Shown here: piece by piece, positions 55,211 to 64,000 of the stretch
Layout of the letters: every line of letters starts with the position of its first letter
How positions within the stretch are numbered: position 1 is the stretch's first letter
From: an uncultured Kineothrix sp.
GTDB taxonomy: Bacteria > Bacillota > Clostridia > Lachnospirales > Lachnospiraceae
Assembly (NCBI GenBank): GCA_910587275.1
Contig: CAJUMD010000001.1
Span: forward strand, 1 to 64,000
DNA: 64,000 nucleotides
Direction of reading: 5' to 3'
The notes under the pieces: model-generated
Databases searched by the model: none
Seen by the model: the letters and a program-made list of their open reading frames with translations, nothing else
What the model was told of the DNA's origin: nothing
Program-made: the position numbers and the translations under genes

Positions 55211-56920
55211 ATGGCAAGAACGGTGGCAATCGGAATCCAGGATTTTAGCAAAATCATCGAAAATAACTATTTTTATGTGGATAAAACGGCTTTTCTCAGG
55301 GAATGGTGGGAAAGCGGGGATGAAGTGACGATGATTACAAGACCGCGCCGGTTCGGAAAGACGTTGACGATGAGTATGACGGAGCAGTTTTTTTCCGTGG
55401 GATATGCGGACCGTGGGGATTTGTTTGAAGGGCTGGATATTTGGAAAGCGGAAAAATACCGCCGGCTGCAGGGAACATATCCGGTGATAAGCCTTTCGTT
55501 CGCCAATGTAAAGGAAAGGGATTACCGGTCGGCGAAACAGCGGATTGGGCAGCTCCTTGCCGATTTGTACGGAAGGAATTATTTCCTTTTGGAGAGTGGT
55601 CTGCTGACGGAGGCGGATAAAAAATACTTTCTGAGCGTCGGCATGGATATGCCGGAAGTAGTGGCTACTTCCGCCCTCTATAAGCTGTCGGATTTTCTGT
55701 GCCGGTATTATAAGAAAAAAGTAATCCTGCTATTGGATGAGTATGATACGCCGATGCAGGAAGCCTATGTAAACGGTTACTGGCAGGAACTGGTGCAGTT
55801 TACCAGAAGCCTTTTTCATTCCGGTTTTAAGACAAATCCGTGGTTGGAACGGGCGCTTATGACGGGAATTACGAGGATAAGCAAAGAGTCAGTATTTTCG
55901 GATTTAAATAATTTAAAAGTAGTAACGACAACATCGGACGAATATGCGGCAACTTTTGGATTTACGGAAGAAGAAGTATTTGCATCCATGGATGAATATG
56001 GATATGATGATAAGAAGACGGTAAAATGCTGGTATGACGGATTTGTATTTGGCTGTCATAAGGATATCTATAATCCATGGTCGATTTTAAATTATTTAGA
56101 TAAGGGGAAGGTGGCAGCATATTGGGCAAATACAAGTTCCAACAGTCTCGTGGGAAAATTAATCCGGGAGGGGAGCAAGGGGGTCAAGCAGTCTTTTGAG
56201 CGTTTGCTGAATGGGGAACATCTATTGGCACCCATTGACGAACAGATTGTTTACAGCCAGTTGGATGGGGATGAGCAATCGATATGGAGTCTGCTGCTGG
56301 CAAGCGGCTATTTAAAAGTATTGGGGCATGGGGAATATGATTCGGAAGATATTTTACTGCCGGAATATGAATTGGCATTGACCAACTATGAAGTAAGCCT
56401 GATGTTTAAAGGCATGGTAAAGAAATGGTTTGCAGTTAGTCTTTCGGACTATAATGATTTTGTAAAAGCGATGCTGGAAGGCGATTTGGAATCCATGAAT
56501 GAATACATGAACCGTGTTGCATGTGAAATGTTCAGTTTTTTTGATACCGGGAGGCGCGCATCGGAGAGGGCGGAGCCGGAACGCTTTTACCATGGGTTTG
56601 TTTTGGGACTGATGGTGGATTTGGGAGGAAGGTATGTTATTACTTCCAAACGCGAAAGCGGGTTTGGGCGTTATGATATTATGCTGGAACCGGGGGATGG
56701 GGAAAAGAATGCATATGTGATTGAGTTTAAAGTATATAATCCGAGAAAAGAGGGTACGCTGGAAGACACGGTACGCGCGGCGCTTGACCAAATAGAAGCG
56801 AAGAATTATGCAGCGGTACTGACGGGAAAGGGGATTCCGAAGGAACGGATTTATAAATATGGGTTTGCGTTTGAAGGGAAAAAGGTTTTGATTGGGGGGC
56901 GTGGGGACGGAGTGTTTTAA
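55211..56920 (+). CDS. AAA-ATPase-like / PD-(D/E)XK nuclease-like protein
   Basis: A 569-residue protein of the AAA-ATPase_like (DUF1703-type) family. N-terminal opening GIQDFSKIIENNYFYVDKTA is typical. Walker A-like ITRPRRFGKTLTMSM and Walker B VILLLDEYDTPM follow. The C-terminal PDDEXK_9 domain at about 450-560 has GFGRYDIMLEP and YVIEFKVY, the D...ExK core. These genes occur in many copies in gut anaerobes, often with signs of transfer. Their function is unknown, and no adjacent partner suggests one. The ATG follows GGGAGG. Confidence 0.9.
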   Translation: MARTVAIGIQDFSKIIENNYFYVDKTAFLREWWESGDEVTMITRPRRFGKTLTMSMTEQFFSVGYADRGDLFEGLDIWKAEKYRRLQGTYPVISLSFANVKERDYRSAKQRIGQLLADLYGRNYFLLESGLLTEADKKYFLSVGMDMPEVVATSALYKLSDFLCRYYKKKVILLLDEYDTPMQEAYVNGYWQELVQFTRSLFHSGFKTNPWLERALMTGITRISKESVFSDLNNLKVVTTTSDEYAATFGFTEEEVFASMDEYGYDDKKTVKCWYDGFVFGCHKDIYNPWSILNYLDKGKVAAYWANTSSNSLVGKLIREGSKGVKQSFERLLNGEHLLAPIDEQIVYSQLDGDEQSIWSLLLASGYLKVLGHGEYDSEDILLPEYELALTNYEVSLMFKGMVKKWFAVSLSDYNDFVKAMLEGDLESMNEYMNRVACEMFSFFDTGRRASERAEPERFYHGFVLGLMVDLGGRYVITSKRESGFGRYDIMLEPGDGEKNAYVIEFKVYNPRKEGTLEDTVRAALDQIEAKNYAAVLTGKGIPKERIYKYGFAFEGKKVLIGGRGDGVF

Positions 56921-56962
56921 AGAAATTCTTGACAAGCCGACGTGTTTTCAGTAATCTTATAC

Positions 56963-56968
56963 TATAAT
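56963..56968 (+). promoter_or_regulatory. -10 element of the T-box leader
   Basis: TATAAT, about 20 bp before the leader begins. The TTGACA at about 56929-56934 is too far upstream (27 bp) to be its -35. Confidence 0.5.
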
Positions 56969-56984
56969 ATATAAAGAAAAAGCA

Positions 56985-57315
56985 GTGACGGAGAGAGTAA
57001 GTATAGGAAGGTCTTACAGAGAAGGTTCTACCGTGGGCTTGGAAAGGTGTCCGAGGGATTCCGGGACGGGATGTTTTGGGCGTTGTTCCATGTGGCGGGG
57101 CTGGGAGGAACCGGACGGGAATATACGGAATATGGCTCCTGAGCGGCGCACCGAGCCGGTGGTACCGGTTAGGCTGCGACAGGTTCCGCCTGTTATAGCG
57201 GCAGGGTATGCAGTACCCGTTGAGGTCCGGTTCCGTGAGGGTCGGATAAAGGGAAGTGGTAACACGGCTTTGAGGGTCCGTCTTCTTGAGGAAAGGAGAG
57301 ACGGCTCTTTTTTTA
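56985..57315 (+). promoter_or_regulatory. T-box riboswitch, Met-specific
   Basis: A T-box leader of about 330 nt before metG. Stem I elements include ACAGAGAAGGTT and a specifier-loop segment GAAT-ATG-GCTCC with ATG (57132-57134) as the codon read by tRNA-Met. The antiterminator carries AAGTGGTAACACGG at 57254-57267, whose TGGT pairs with the ACCA end of uncharged tRNA. The terminator is CCGTCTTC (57278-57285) against GAGAGACGG with T7 at 57308-57314. Uncharged tRNA-Met would permit read-through into metG. Confidence 0.88.
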
Positions 57316-57453
57316 TGCGCACGGGTACCCAAGTGAATTTTGTCGGCAGAAACAGGCGGATGCCCGACGCGGGGCAGGAGAAAAGATTTCCCCTGCCCGG
57401 AAGAAGAATACTGCTGCGGACTTGTGTAAAAAATAGGAATTAGGAGGAAGAAC

Positions 57454-59445
57454 ATGGGAAAAGGAAAATATTACATTACGACGGCGATTGCCTATACATC
57501 GGGGAAACCCCATATCGGCAACAGTTATGAAATCGTATTGGCGGACAGTATCGCCAGGTTTAAAAGGAAAGACGGGTACGAGGTTTTTTTCCAGACCGGA
57601 ACCGATGAACACGGACAGAAAATTGAGCTGAAGGCGCAGGAAGCGGGTATTACGCCGAAGGAATTTGTGGATAACGTGCAGGGGACGATACGGAAATTGT
57701 GGGATTTGATGGATACGTCTTATGATAATTTTGTCCGCACTACCGATAAACCCCACGAGAAGCAGGTGCAGAAAATATTTAAAAGGCTGTATGAGCAGGG
57801 GGATATTTATAAGGGGGCATATGAAGGGATGTATTGCACTCCTTGCGAGTCCTTTTGGACGGAATCCCAGTTGGTGGACGGAAAATGCCCGGACTGCGGG
57901 CGGGAAGTAAAACCGGCGAAGGAGGAAGCGTATTTCTTTAAGATGAGCAAATATGCGGATAAGCTGATTGCGCATATTAACAGCCACCCGGAATTTATCC
58001 AGCCGATGTCCCGTAAGAATGAGATGATGAACAATTTTCTTCTGCCGGGACTGCAGGATTTGTGTGTGTCGAGGACTTCTTTTACGTGGGGGGTTCCGGT
58101 GGATTTTGATGAGAAGCATGTGGTTTACGTGTGGCTGGATGCACTGACCAATTACATTACCGGTATCGGTTACGACTGTGACGGTAATAACGATGAACGG
58201 TACGGGAAGCTGTGGCCGGCAGACCTGCACCTGATTGGGAAGGATATTATCCGTTTCCATACGATTTACTGGCCGATTTTCCTCATGGCATTGGGCGAGC
58301 CGCTGCCGAAACAGATTTTCGGGCATCCGTGGCTGTTACAGGGCGACGGAAAGATGAGCAAATCCAGGGGAAATGTGCTGTATGCCGACGATTTGGTGGA
58401 TTTCTTCGGTGTGGATGCGGTGCGGTATTTTGTGCTGCACGAGATGCCGTTTGAAAATGACGGCGTGATTTCCTGGGAACTGATGGTGGAACGGTTAAAT
58501 TCAGACCTTGCCAATACGCTGGGCAATCTTGTGAACCGGACGATTTCCATGAGTAATAAGTATTTCGGCGGGGTAGTTTCCGGGCAAGGAGCGGCGGAAG
58601 CGGTAGACGAGGATTTGAAGGCAGTGGTGACGGGTACCTATGATAAAGTATGCGCGAAGATGGAAGGGCTGCGGGTGGCGGATGCCATGACGGAGATTTT
58701 CACCCTGTTTAAGCGCTGCAATAAATATATTGACGAAACCGAACCATGGGTACTGGCAAAGGACGAAACGAAGAAAGACCGGCTGGCAACCGTGCTGTAT
58801 AACCTGGTGGAAAGCATTATCATAGGAGCATCGCTGTTAGAGCCGTATATGCCGTCCACGGCAGGGAAAATCGCGGGACAGTTAAACACGTCCCTGCGGG
58901 ATTTCGATTCGTTAAGGGAATTTGGAAAGTATCCTGACGGGAATAAGGTGACGGAAAAACCGGAAATCCTTTTTGCGCGTTTGGATGTGAAGGAAGTGTT
59001 GGAAAAAGCAGAAGCCCTTTTTGCGGCAAAGGCGGAAGCGAACGGGGAAAACGCCGGAAACCCGGAAGCGGAAGGAGATGGGGAAAAAACAGGGGATGTC
59101 ATTGATATCGAGGCCAAGCCGGAAATCAGTTATGACGAATTTGCCAAAATGCAGTTCCAGGTAGGGGAAATCATTGCCTGCGAGGAAGTGCCGAAATCCA
59201 AGAAACTGCTCTGCTCCAAGGTGCGGGTGGGCAGTCAGGTGAAGCAGATTGTATCGGGTATTAAGCAATACTATACTGCGGAAGAAATGGTAGGAAAGAA
59301 AGTGATGGTGCTCGTAAACCTGAAACCTGCCAAGCTGGCAGGGATATGGTCGGAAGGAATGCTCCTTTGCGCGGAGGATGCGGAAGGAAATCTTGCTTTG
59401 GTGGCACCGGAGAAGTCCATGCCTGCGGGGGCTGAAATATGCTGA
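57454..59445 (+). CDS. metG: methionyl-tRNA synthetase
   Basis: A 663-residue class I synthetase. The HIGH motif is KPHIGNSYE, the KMSKS loop is GKMSKSRGNVLYAD, and a zinc knuckle has CTPCES and CPDCGRE. The C-terminal 110 residues form the EMAP-II/Trbp111-type tRNA-binding domain (FQVGEIIACEEVPKSKKL), preceded by an acidic linker. Preceded by a Met T-box, so charging controls its own expression. TTAGGAGGAAG precedes the ATG. It is the only aminoacyl-tRNA synthetase in the window. Confidence 0.97.
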   Translation: MGKGKYYITTAIAYTSGKPHIGNSYEIVLADSIARFKRKDGYEVFFQTGTDEHGQKIELKAQEAGITPKEFVDNVQGTIRKLWDLMDTSYDNFVRTTDKPHEKQVQKIFKRLYEQGDIYKGAYEGMYCTPCESFWTESQLVDGKCPDCGREVKPAKEEAYFFKMSKYADKLIAHINSHPEFIQPMSRKNEMMNNFLLPGLQDLCVSRTSFTWGVPVDFDEKHVVYVWLDALTNYITGIGYDCDGNNDERYGKLWPADLHLIGKDIIRFHTIYWPIFLMALGEPLPKQIFGHPWLLQGDGKMSKSRGNVLYADDLVDFFGVDAVRYFVLHEMPFENDGVISWELMVERLNSDLANTLGNLVNRTISMSNKYFGGVVSGQGAAEAVDEDLKAVVTGTYDKVCAKMEGLRVADAMTEIFTLFKRCNKYIDETEPWVLAKDETKKDRLATVLYNLVESIIIGASLLEPYMPSTAGKIAGQLNTSLRDFDSLREFGKYPDGNKVTEKPEILFARLDVKEVLEKAEALFAAKAEANGENAGNPEAEGDGEKTGDVIDIEAKPEISYDEFAKMQFQVGEIIACEEVPKSKKLLCSKVRVGSQVKQIVSGIKQYYTAEEMVGKKVMVLVNLKPAKLAGIWSEGMLLCAEDAEGNLALVAPEKSMPAGAEIC

Positions 59446-59520
59446 TGCACTCATAAACCGCCGTTTGGGAGCAATAAGAAATACCGCCATATTTTGAAAC
59501 CGGTTTTGAATAGCTGCCGC

Positions 59521-59550
59521 CGCCCCGCAAAAACCTCCCGCCCATGCGTC
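59521..59550 (+). repeat. dispersed GC-rich repeat, copy 2
   Basis: Matches 24871-24900 at 26 of 30 positions. It lies in the gap 59446-59743 after metG, where the 59568-59595 copy of the MITE-like end follows. A TATAAT at 59645-59650 may start the hydrolase transcript. Confidence 0.6.
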
Positions 59551-59567
59551 CCCCCCCTCATCCTGAG

Positions 59568-59595
59568 CATAATGTTTCAGGCTGAACGGTTCCGG
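59568..59595 (+). repeat. single copy of the MITE-like end
   Basis: Matches 51382-51409 at 22 of 28 positions (CATAA..TTTC.GGC.GAAC). No partner end was found nearby, so this is a solo or decayed element. Confidence 0.5.
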
Positions 59596-59743
59596 TAATT
59601 GATAAAATTTTTATGAATAACTTAAAAAAGGATACTATTTAGTGTATAATGGGTTCATGGTACCGGTATGCCCTGCCGTGGACTTAAGCGGGCGTGTTAT
59701 CATTTCAAGGACGGTACCGGAACGTAAGACGGGAGGGATGCAC

Positions 59744-60676
59744 ATGATAAAAAGAGAAGAACTGTATTTTGATTCCAGGGATAATACCAACAGGATTCAT
59801 GCCATGAAGTGGTTGCCCGATACGGACCGGCCGGTGTGCATTTTACAGATTATCCACGGAATGGCGGAGTATATTGCACGGTATGAGGAATTTGCCTGCT
59901 TTATGGCAAAAAAGGGTATACTGGTCGTTGGCGAGGACCATTTGGGACACGGCAAATCCGTGGGAGAAAACGGAACTTACGGTTATTTCTGCGAAAGGGA
60001 TGCAGCCACGGTGGTAGTGAGGGATGCCCACCGGTTAAAAAAGATGGTACAGGAACAGTATCCGGGCGTGCCGTATTTTATTTTGGGACACAGCATGGGT
60101 TCTTTCATTTTAAGGAATTACCTGTGCCGTTACGGTACGGGAATCCATGCGGCGGTTATCGTCGGTACGGGAATGCAGCCGAAGGCAGTGCTGATGGCGG
60201 GAAAAGCACTTTTGGCAGTACAAAAGGCATTTGCCGGAGAGAAGCATCCCAGCGGTCTGATGAATGCCCTTTCCTTTGGCAATTATAATAAAAAGATACC
60301 GGATTCCAAGACGCAGATGGATTGGCTGACCAAAGAGGAGAACATCGTGGATGCTTATTTGGAAGATCCCCTCTGCGGATTTACGTTTACGGTAAACGGT
60401 TTCCAAACTCTGTTAGAACTGGTAAACCGTCTGTATAAGAAAGAGAACCTGGGGAAAATGCCAAAAGAACTGCCCGTTTTGTTTGCATCAGGCGATGCAG
60501 ACCCGGTAGGCGGGTATGGAAAAGGGGTGAAACGTGCTTACCAGTCATTTCTTGATATGGGCATGAAGCGTGTGGAGCTGAAGCTGTATGAGAATGACCG
60601 GCATGAATTGCTGAACGAAATGGACAGGGAGCAGGTGTATGCGGACATTTACGGATGGATGATGTCGGTGTTATAG
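59744..60676 (+). CDS. alpha/beta hydrolase, monoacylglycerol-lipase-like
   Basis: A cytoplasmic alpha/beta hydrolase of about 310 residues. The nucleophile elbow is FILGHSMGSFIL with Ser; the oxyanion HGM motif is QIIHGMAEYIARY; GEDHLGHGKS lies before. Asp in FASGDADPVGG and His in NDRHELLNE complete the triad. This pattern matches monoglyceride-lipase or lysophospholipase-like hydrolases. ATG 59744 is chosen because GGGAGG lies seven bases upstream, while ATG 59738 is too close to it. The natural ester is unknown. Confidence 0.9.
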   Translation: MIKREELYFDSRDNTNRIHAMKWLPDTDRPVCILQIIHGMAEYIARYEEFACFMAKKGILVVGEDHLGHGKSVGENGTYGYFCERDAATVVVRDAHRLKKMVQEQYPGVPYFILGHSMGSFILRNYLCRYGTGIHAAVIVGTGMQPKAVLMAGKALLAVQKAFAGEKHPSGLMNALSFGNYNKKIPDSKTQMDWLTKEENIVDAYLEDPLCGFTFTVNGFQTLLELVNRLYKKENLGKMPKELPVLFASGDADPVGGYGKGVKRAYQSFLDMGMKRVELKLYENDRHELLNEMDREQVYADIYGWMMSVL

Positions 60677-60693
60677 CGGAGTGAGGTGTTATT

Positions 60694-61635
60694 ATGAAAA
60701 AATTATTATGTTTGGCGGCAATCCTGTGCATCGCGGCAGGATTGTTTGGCATGGAAGCCCATGCACAGAGCATCCTGCCGGAAGACGGCAAGGTGGTGGT
60801 GGCGCTTGGGGCGGACCTGACGGAGCAGCAGAAGGATACGGTGCTTGGGCTGATGGGCATTACGAGGGAACAACTTGCCGGATATGAGGTGGTTACCGTG
60901 ACCAATGAGCAGGAACACCAATATTTGGATGCCTACTTAAGTCCGTCGGTCATTGGCAGCAAATCCTTATCCAGCGTGATATTAAGGAAAGGGGCTGCGG
61001 GAAGCGGCGTGTATGTGACGACGAAAAACATAAATTACTGTACTACGGGAATGTACCGCAATGCGCTGCTGACCGCAGGGATACAGGATACGGAAGTTAC
61101 CGTGGTTGCACCCACACAGATTTCGGGCACGGCAGCGTTGATTGGCGCCGTGAAGGCATATGAGAAGATGGAGGGGACGACGATTTCCGATGCATCCCTG
61201 TCCAATGCCCTTAATGAACTGATTACTACGGGAGAGCTGGCGGAAGCGGCAAAAAATGCCAATGCCGGCAGCGACGAAATCGAGCAGCTTATGGCATGGC
61301 TGAAGGAAAAAGTGGCGAAAGGGGAACTGGATTCGGATGCGGACATCCGCACGGCGATTAAAGAAGGGCAGGAAAAATTCGGCGTGACGCTGTCGGAGGA
61401 TGAGGTACAGCTTATCCTTGATTTGATGAATAAGTTAAAAAGCATGGGATTAAACAGCGAATATCTGTTAAGTCAGGCGGAAAAACTTTATAATAAATAC
61501 GGTGCGGATATCGTGAACCATGCCGATGAAGCAATCAGCGAAGCGGTGGAAAACGCGGTGTCCGAGGCAGCGGACGGTTTTTGGCAGGGCATTAAGAAAA
61601 CGGCGAAGGACTTTTGGGACAGTATTTTCGGGTAG
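60694..61635 (+). CDS. exported DUF1002 family protein
   Basis: A 313-residue protein with a signal peptide (LLCLAAILCIAAGLFGMEAHA), so probably secreted. The mature part matches the DUF1002 family of Firmicutes: VVVALGADLTEQQKDTVLGL, VTVTNEQEHQYLDAYLS, and VVAPTQISGTAALIGAVKAY. Charged helices follow up to a C-terminal WQGIKKTAKDFWDSIFG. Function is unknown. It lies 17 bp after the hydrolase with GTGAGG before the ATG, so the two may share a transcript. Confidence 0.87.
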   Translation: MKKLLCLAAILCIAAGLFGMEAHAQSILPEDGKVVVALGADLTEQQKDTVLGLMGITREQLAGYEVVTVTNEQEHQYLDAYLSPSVIGSKSLSSVILRKGAAGSGVYVTTKNINYCTTGMYRNALLTAGIQDTEVTVVAPTQISGTAALIGAVKAYEKMEGTTISDASLSNALNELITTGELAEAAKNANAGSDEIEQLMAWLKEKVAKGELDSDADIRTAIKEGQEKFGVTLSEDEVQLILDLMNKLKSMGLNSEYLLSQAEKLYNKYGADIVNHADEAISEAVENAVSEAADGFWQGIKKTAKDFWDSIFG

Positions 61636-61781
61636 GGAGCTGTTTTTGTCATGATTGGAAACGGGGATGTATAATCGGTTTGGTTTTTGCAGACGCTATG
61701 TGGGTACATTGCATACGGCTTTGCGTGACAAAGGCGTGCAGGATTTGAAAACAGGAAATAAAGATAGGGAGGTTTTGAAAT

Positions 61782-62774
61782 ATGAAGATTGCGTTTTACG
61801 GAACGAAGCCATACGATAAAATATGGTTTGAACCGATGGCAAAGGATTACGGATTTGAAATACGGTTCATAGAACTGCCCTGCAACGAGGAAACAGTTTT
61901 TTTGGCAAAAGGTTATGATGCCATTTGTATTTTTGTCAATGACTACGTGAACGCCAAGATGGTGGAACAGCTTTACGAGATGAAAGTTAAGGCAATTCTT
62001 TTGAGGAGTGCGGGTTTTAACCATGTGGACGTTAAGGCGGCGGAGGATAAAATCGTAATTTTGCGTGTGCCGAGCTACTCGCCGGAAGCCGTGGCGGAAT
62101 TTGCCATGTCGCTGCTTCTTACGGTGAACCGGCATACCAACCGTGCCTATAACCGCACGAGGGATTTCAACATGAGCTTAAACGGACTGATGGGGAATGA
62201 CTTAAACCACAAGGTGGCAGGGGTGGTCGGCACCGGCAAAATCGGGCAGGCAATGATACGGATACTGAACGGTTTCCAAATGCAGGTATTGGCATATGAT
62301 CCTTATCCGGCAAAAGGGCTGGAGGCGGAATACGTGTCCGTGGAGGAGCTGATGCGTAAGTCGGATGTGATATCCCTGCATTGCCCGCTGACATCCGAAA
62401 CCGAACACATTGTGAATAAAGATACCATTGCCATGATGAAGCAGGGCGTATATCTGGTCAATACTTCCAGAGGTGCATTGATTGACACGGATGCACTGAT
62501 TGACGGGCTGCTCCAGAAAAAGTTTGGCGGTGTGGGACTGGACGTATACGAAGAAGAAGAAGGTATTTTTTATGAAGACCGCTCCGGTGAAATCATACAG
62601 GACGAAAACCTTGCGCGTCTTGTGACGTTTCCGAATGTGCTGATAACTTCCCATATGGGTTTCTTTACTTCGGAAGCGATGCAGGCAATTGCCACGGAAA
62701 CCCTGGAAAACGCTTATGCCTTGGAAAACGGGCTGCCGCTTGTGAACCGCGTGGGGGTGGAGGCGGTGATGTAG
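61782..62774 (+). CDS. D-2-hydroxyacid dehydrogenase, D-lactate dehydrogenase-like
   Basis: A 330-residue NAD-dependent oxidoreductase. The Rossmann motif is VAGVVGTGKIGQAMIRI. Catalytic residues are Arg in LVNTSRGALIDTD, Glu in VGLDVYEEEEGIF and His in VLITSHMGFFTSEA. The spacing and the FNMSLNGLMG segment fit fermentative D-lactate dehydrogenases, converting pyruvate to D-lactate with NADH. Other 2-hydroxyacid substrates are possible. GGGAGG is placed correctly. It has no operon partners. Confidence 0.92.
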   Translation: MKIAFYGTKPYDKIWFEPMAKDYGFEIRFIELPCNEETVFLAKGYDAICIFVNDYVNAKMVEQLYEMKVKAILLRSAGFNHVDVKAAEDKIVILRVPSYSPEAVAEFAMSLLLTVNRHTNRAYNRTRDFNMSLNGLMGNDLNHKVAGVVGTGKIGQAMIRILNGFQMQVLAYDPYPAKGLEAEYVSVEELMRKSDVISLHCPLTSETEHIVNKDTIAMMKQGVYLVNTSRGALIDTDALIDGLLQKKFGGVGLDVYEEEEGIFYEDRSGEIIQDENLARLVTFPNVLITSHMGFFTSEAMQAIATETLENAYALENGLPLVNRVGVEAVM

Positions 62775-62826
62775 CATTCTGCAGCCGCATTTTAACACAC
62801 GGGTATAAAAGTTGCATATATTTTTC

Positions 62827-62855
62827 TTGTAAAAACCGCAAAAATTCGTTATAAT
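62827..62855 (+). promoter_or_regulatory. sigma-A promoter of the GNAT gene
   Basis: TTGTAA, a 17-bp spacer and TATAAT, 32 bp before the start codon. Confidence 0.65.
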
Positions 62856-62886
62856 TATGGTGGTTATTGGGTGAAGAGGTAAGAAG

Positions 62887-63366
62887 ATGATGGAAAAGGA
62901 GTTTCCGTATGAGGTCCGCATGGCATACGAGAACGATTGGGAGGATGCCATGGCGTTGGCATGGCGGACATTCCTCCAGTTTGAGTCGGAGGACTATGCG
63001 CCGGAAGGGATAAAGAGTTTTGAGGACTTTATTACGGACAATACGCTGCACCGCATGTTTATCATGGGGGCATACCAAATGTTTGTGGCGTTGGACGGTA
63101 AGCGTATGGCGGGAATGATTACGGTAAGGTCGAATTGCCATGTTTCGCTTCTGTTTGTGGATGCAGCATATCATAAACGCGGAATCGGAAGGGCATTGAT
63201 GATGCGTCTGTGCGGTTACCTGAAAGACGAACTGGGAATACGGCGGGTGACGGTGAATGCCTCCCCTTACGGTGTCGGGTTTTACCACCGTTTGGGGTTC
63301 CGCGACCTCCAAACGGAGCAGGAGTCCGCGGGAATACGGTATACGCCCATGGAACTGCTGATTTAA
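62887..63366 (+). CDS. GNAT family N-acetyltransferase
   Basis: A 159-residue single-domain GNAT. The acetyl-CoA motif A is LLFVDAAYHKRGIGRALMMR, followed by VTVNASPYGVGFYHRLGF. Length is normal for a one-domain member. GAAGAGGTAAGAAG precedes the ATG, and it has its own promoter. It is unrelated in N-terminal layout to the 17717 acetyltransferase. Substrate unknown. Confidence 0.88.
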   Translation: MMEKEFPYEVRMAYENDWEDAMALAWRTFLQFESEDYAPEGIKSFEDFITDNTLHRMFIMGAYQMFVALDGKRMAGMITVRSNCHVSLLFVDAAYHKRGIGRALMMRLCGYLKDELGIRRVTVNASPYGVGFYHRLGFRDLQTEQESAGIRYTPMELLI

Positions 63367-63411
63367 ACAGGCGCAAAAGTGAGAAAAACGAAAAGAAAGT
63401 GACGGGAAAAC

Positions 63412-64000
63412 ATGAGTAAGATTTTTGATATTGACAGCCCTTTTATGCGTGCGCTGACAAGGGTGGCGGATTTGATGATACTGAATTTCCTGATGCTGTT
63501 ATGCTGTATCCCGGTAATAACGGCGGGGGCAGGATTCACCGGGATGCATTATGTGCTGTTAAAAATGGTGCGGAATGAAGAAGGGTACATAGCAAGGGGC
63601 TTTTTTAAGTCCTTTAAGGAAAATTTTAAGCAGGCGACCATTATATGGCTGGTGATTTTGGTGTTTGCATGTATTTTCCTTGGCGACTGGGTGATTTTTA
63701 ATCATTCTTCCATCGAGTTCCCGAAAGCGTTAATCGTGGTTCTGATGGCGCTTTTTATGACGGCGTATATGGTTGCTTGTTATGTGTTTGCTGTGCTGGC
63801 AAGATTTACCAATACGGTGTTTCACACATTTAAGAATGCACTTTTTATGGCACTGTTAAGTTTTCCGAGGACGGTATTGATTTTGGCTGCCCATGTAGCG
63901 CCGGTGGTTCTCATGTATTATGTTCCGAGGGCATTTCCTTTGGTGCTGATGTTTGGCTTTTCGGTACCGGCGTACCTTTCGGCGATGCTTTACAGTGCCA
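63412..64000 (+). CDS. DUF624 family membrane protein, 3' end outside the window
   Basis: The first 196 codons of a membrane protein cut by the window end. It opens IFDIDSPFMRALTRVADLMI, a typical DUF624 (YesL-like) N-terminus, with at least five hydrophobic helices visible. Relatives commonly sit near sugar ABC transporters; no permease gene lies next to it here. A weak GACGGGAAAA precedes the ATG at 63412. Function unknown. Confidence 0.85.
   Translation, partial: MSKIFDIDSPFMRALTRVADLMILNFLMLLCCIPVITAGAGFTGMHYVLLKMVRNEEGYIARGFFKSFKENFKQATIIWLVILVFACIFLGDWVIFNHSSIEFPKALIVVLMALFMTAYMVACYVFAVLARFTNTVFHTFKNALFMALLSFPRTVLILAAHVAPVVLMYYVPRAFPLVLMFGFSVPAYLSAMLYSA

Noticed and set aside
1..64000. 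tRNA, rRNA, CRISPR array or prophage genes
   Set aside because: No cloverleaf, repeat-spacer pattern, integrase or phage structural gene was seen on either strand.

Overview
The window looks like chromosomal DNA from a motile, endospore-forming member of the Clostridia, most likely Lachnospiraceae. The evidence is a spmB gene, a Met-specific T-box upstream of metG, a FabT-type regulator with its operator, several membrane chemoreceptors, CUT2-family sugar ABC transporters with lipoprotein binding proteins, AraR-type (GntR/LacI chimera) repressors, strong AGGAGG-type ribosome binding sites and many intrinsic terminators. No tRNA, rRNA, CRISPR array, phage module or intact insertion sequence was seen.

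Layout. 1-1290: remnants and a DUF4317 gene. 1296-5888 (minus): two chemoreceptors, the second ending in a PilZ (c-di-GMP) domain, separated by 456 bp that contains an unexplained structured element. 6100-6980: a small gene and spmB. 7227-10155: a heterodimeric LacL/LacM beta-galactosidase. 10218-13131: an ABC-class ATPase with an RGG tract, a bacteriohemerythrin and a membrane-anchored Mrr-like nuclease. 13194-17564: the arabinose operon araA-araB-araD with its own promoter, repeated AraR-like half-sites and terminator. 17717-24788: an acetyltransferase, a split lipoprotein, an AraC-family regulator, a truncated DUF4015 gene, an ECF sigma factor and a three-gene cassette of unknown function. 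24915-28800: fabT, an M3 peptidase and a hemerythrin-receiver fusion. 28797-30638 (minus): a DUF885 peptidase.

31068-49007 is a large sugar-sensing and uptake region. It starts with a chemoreceptor broken by two in-frame amber codons and a ChvE-MmsA-MmsB type transporter in which the binding protein and the permease are each frameshifted. An AraR-type repressor, a kinase/binding-protein/response-regulator trio, a second AraR-type repressor and an intact YtfQ-YtfR-YtfT-YjfF type transporter follow. 49025-51405 carries a 326-bp long inverted repeat, a chemoreceptor and a smaller MITE-like element. 51637-54090 encodes a split transketolase and ribulose-phosphate epimerase. The rest holds map, an AAA/PD-(D/E)XK protein, the T-box and metG, a lipase-like hydrolase, a DUF1002 protein, a D-lactate dehydrogenase-like enzyme, an acetyltransferase and the start of a DUF624 membrane protein.

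How the genes fit together: LacLM, araABD, transketolase, epimerase and the two transporters form a pentose/galactoside utilisation theme. Arabinose would enter by one of the CUT2 transporters, be converted by AraA, AraB and AraD to xylulose-5-P, and be processed by transketolase and Rpe. Palindromes of the form TTGTA-N-TACAA lie upstream of araA, the broken chemoreceptor and the chvE pseudogene, which suggests a shared AraR-like regulon. The intact transporter probably answers to the adjacent three-component system. The damaged genes cluster at 31-37 kb, as if one of two similar transporter modules is being lost.
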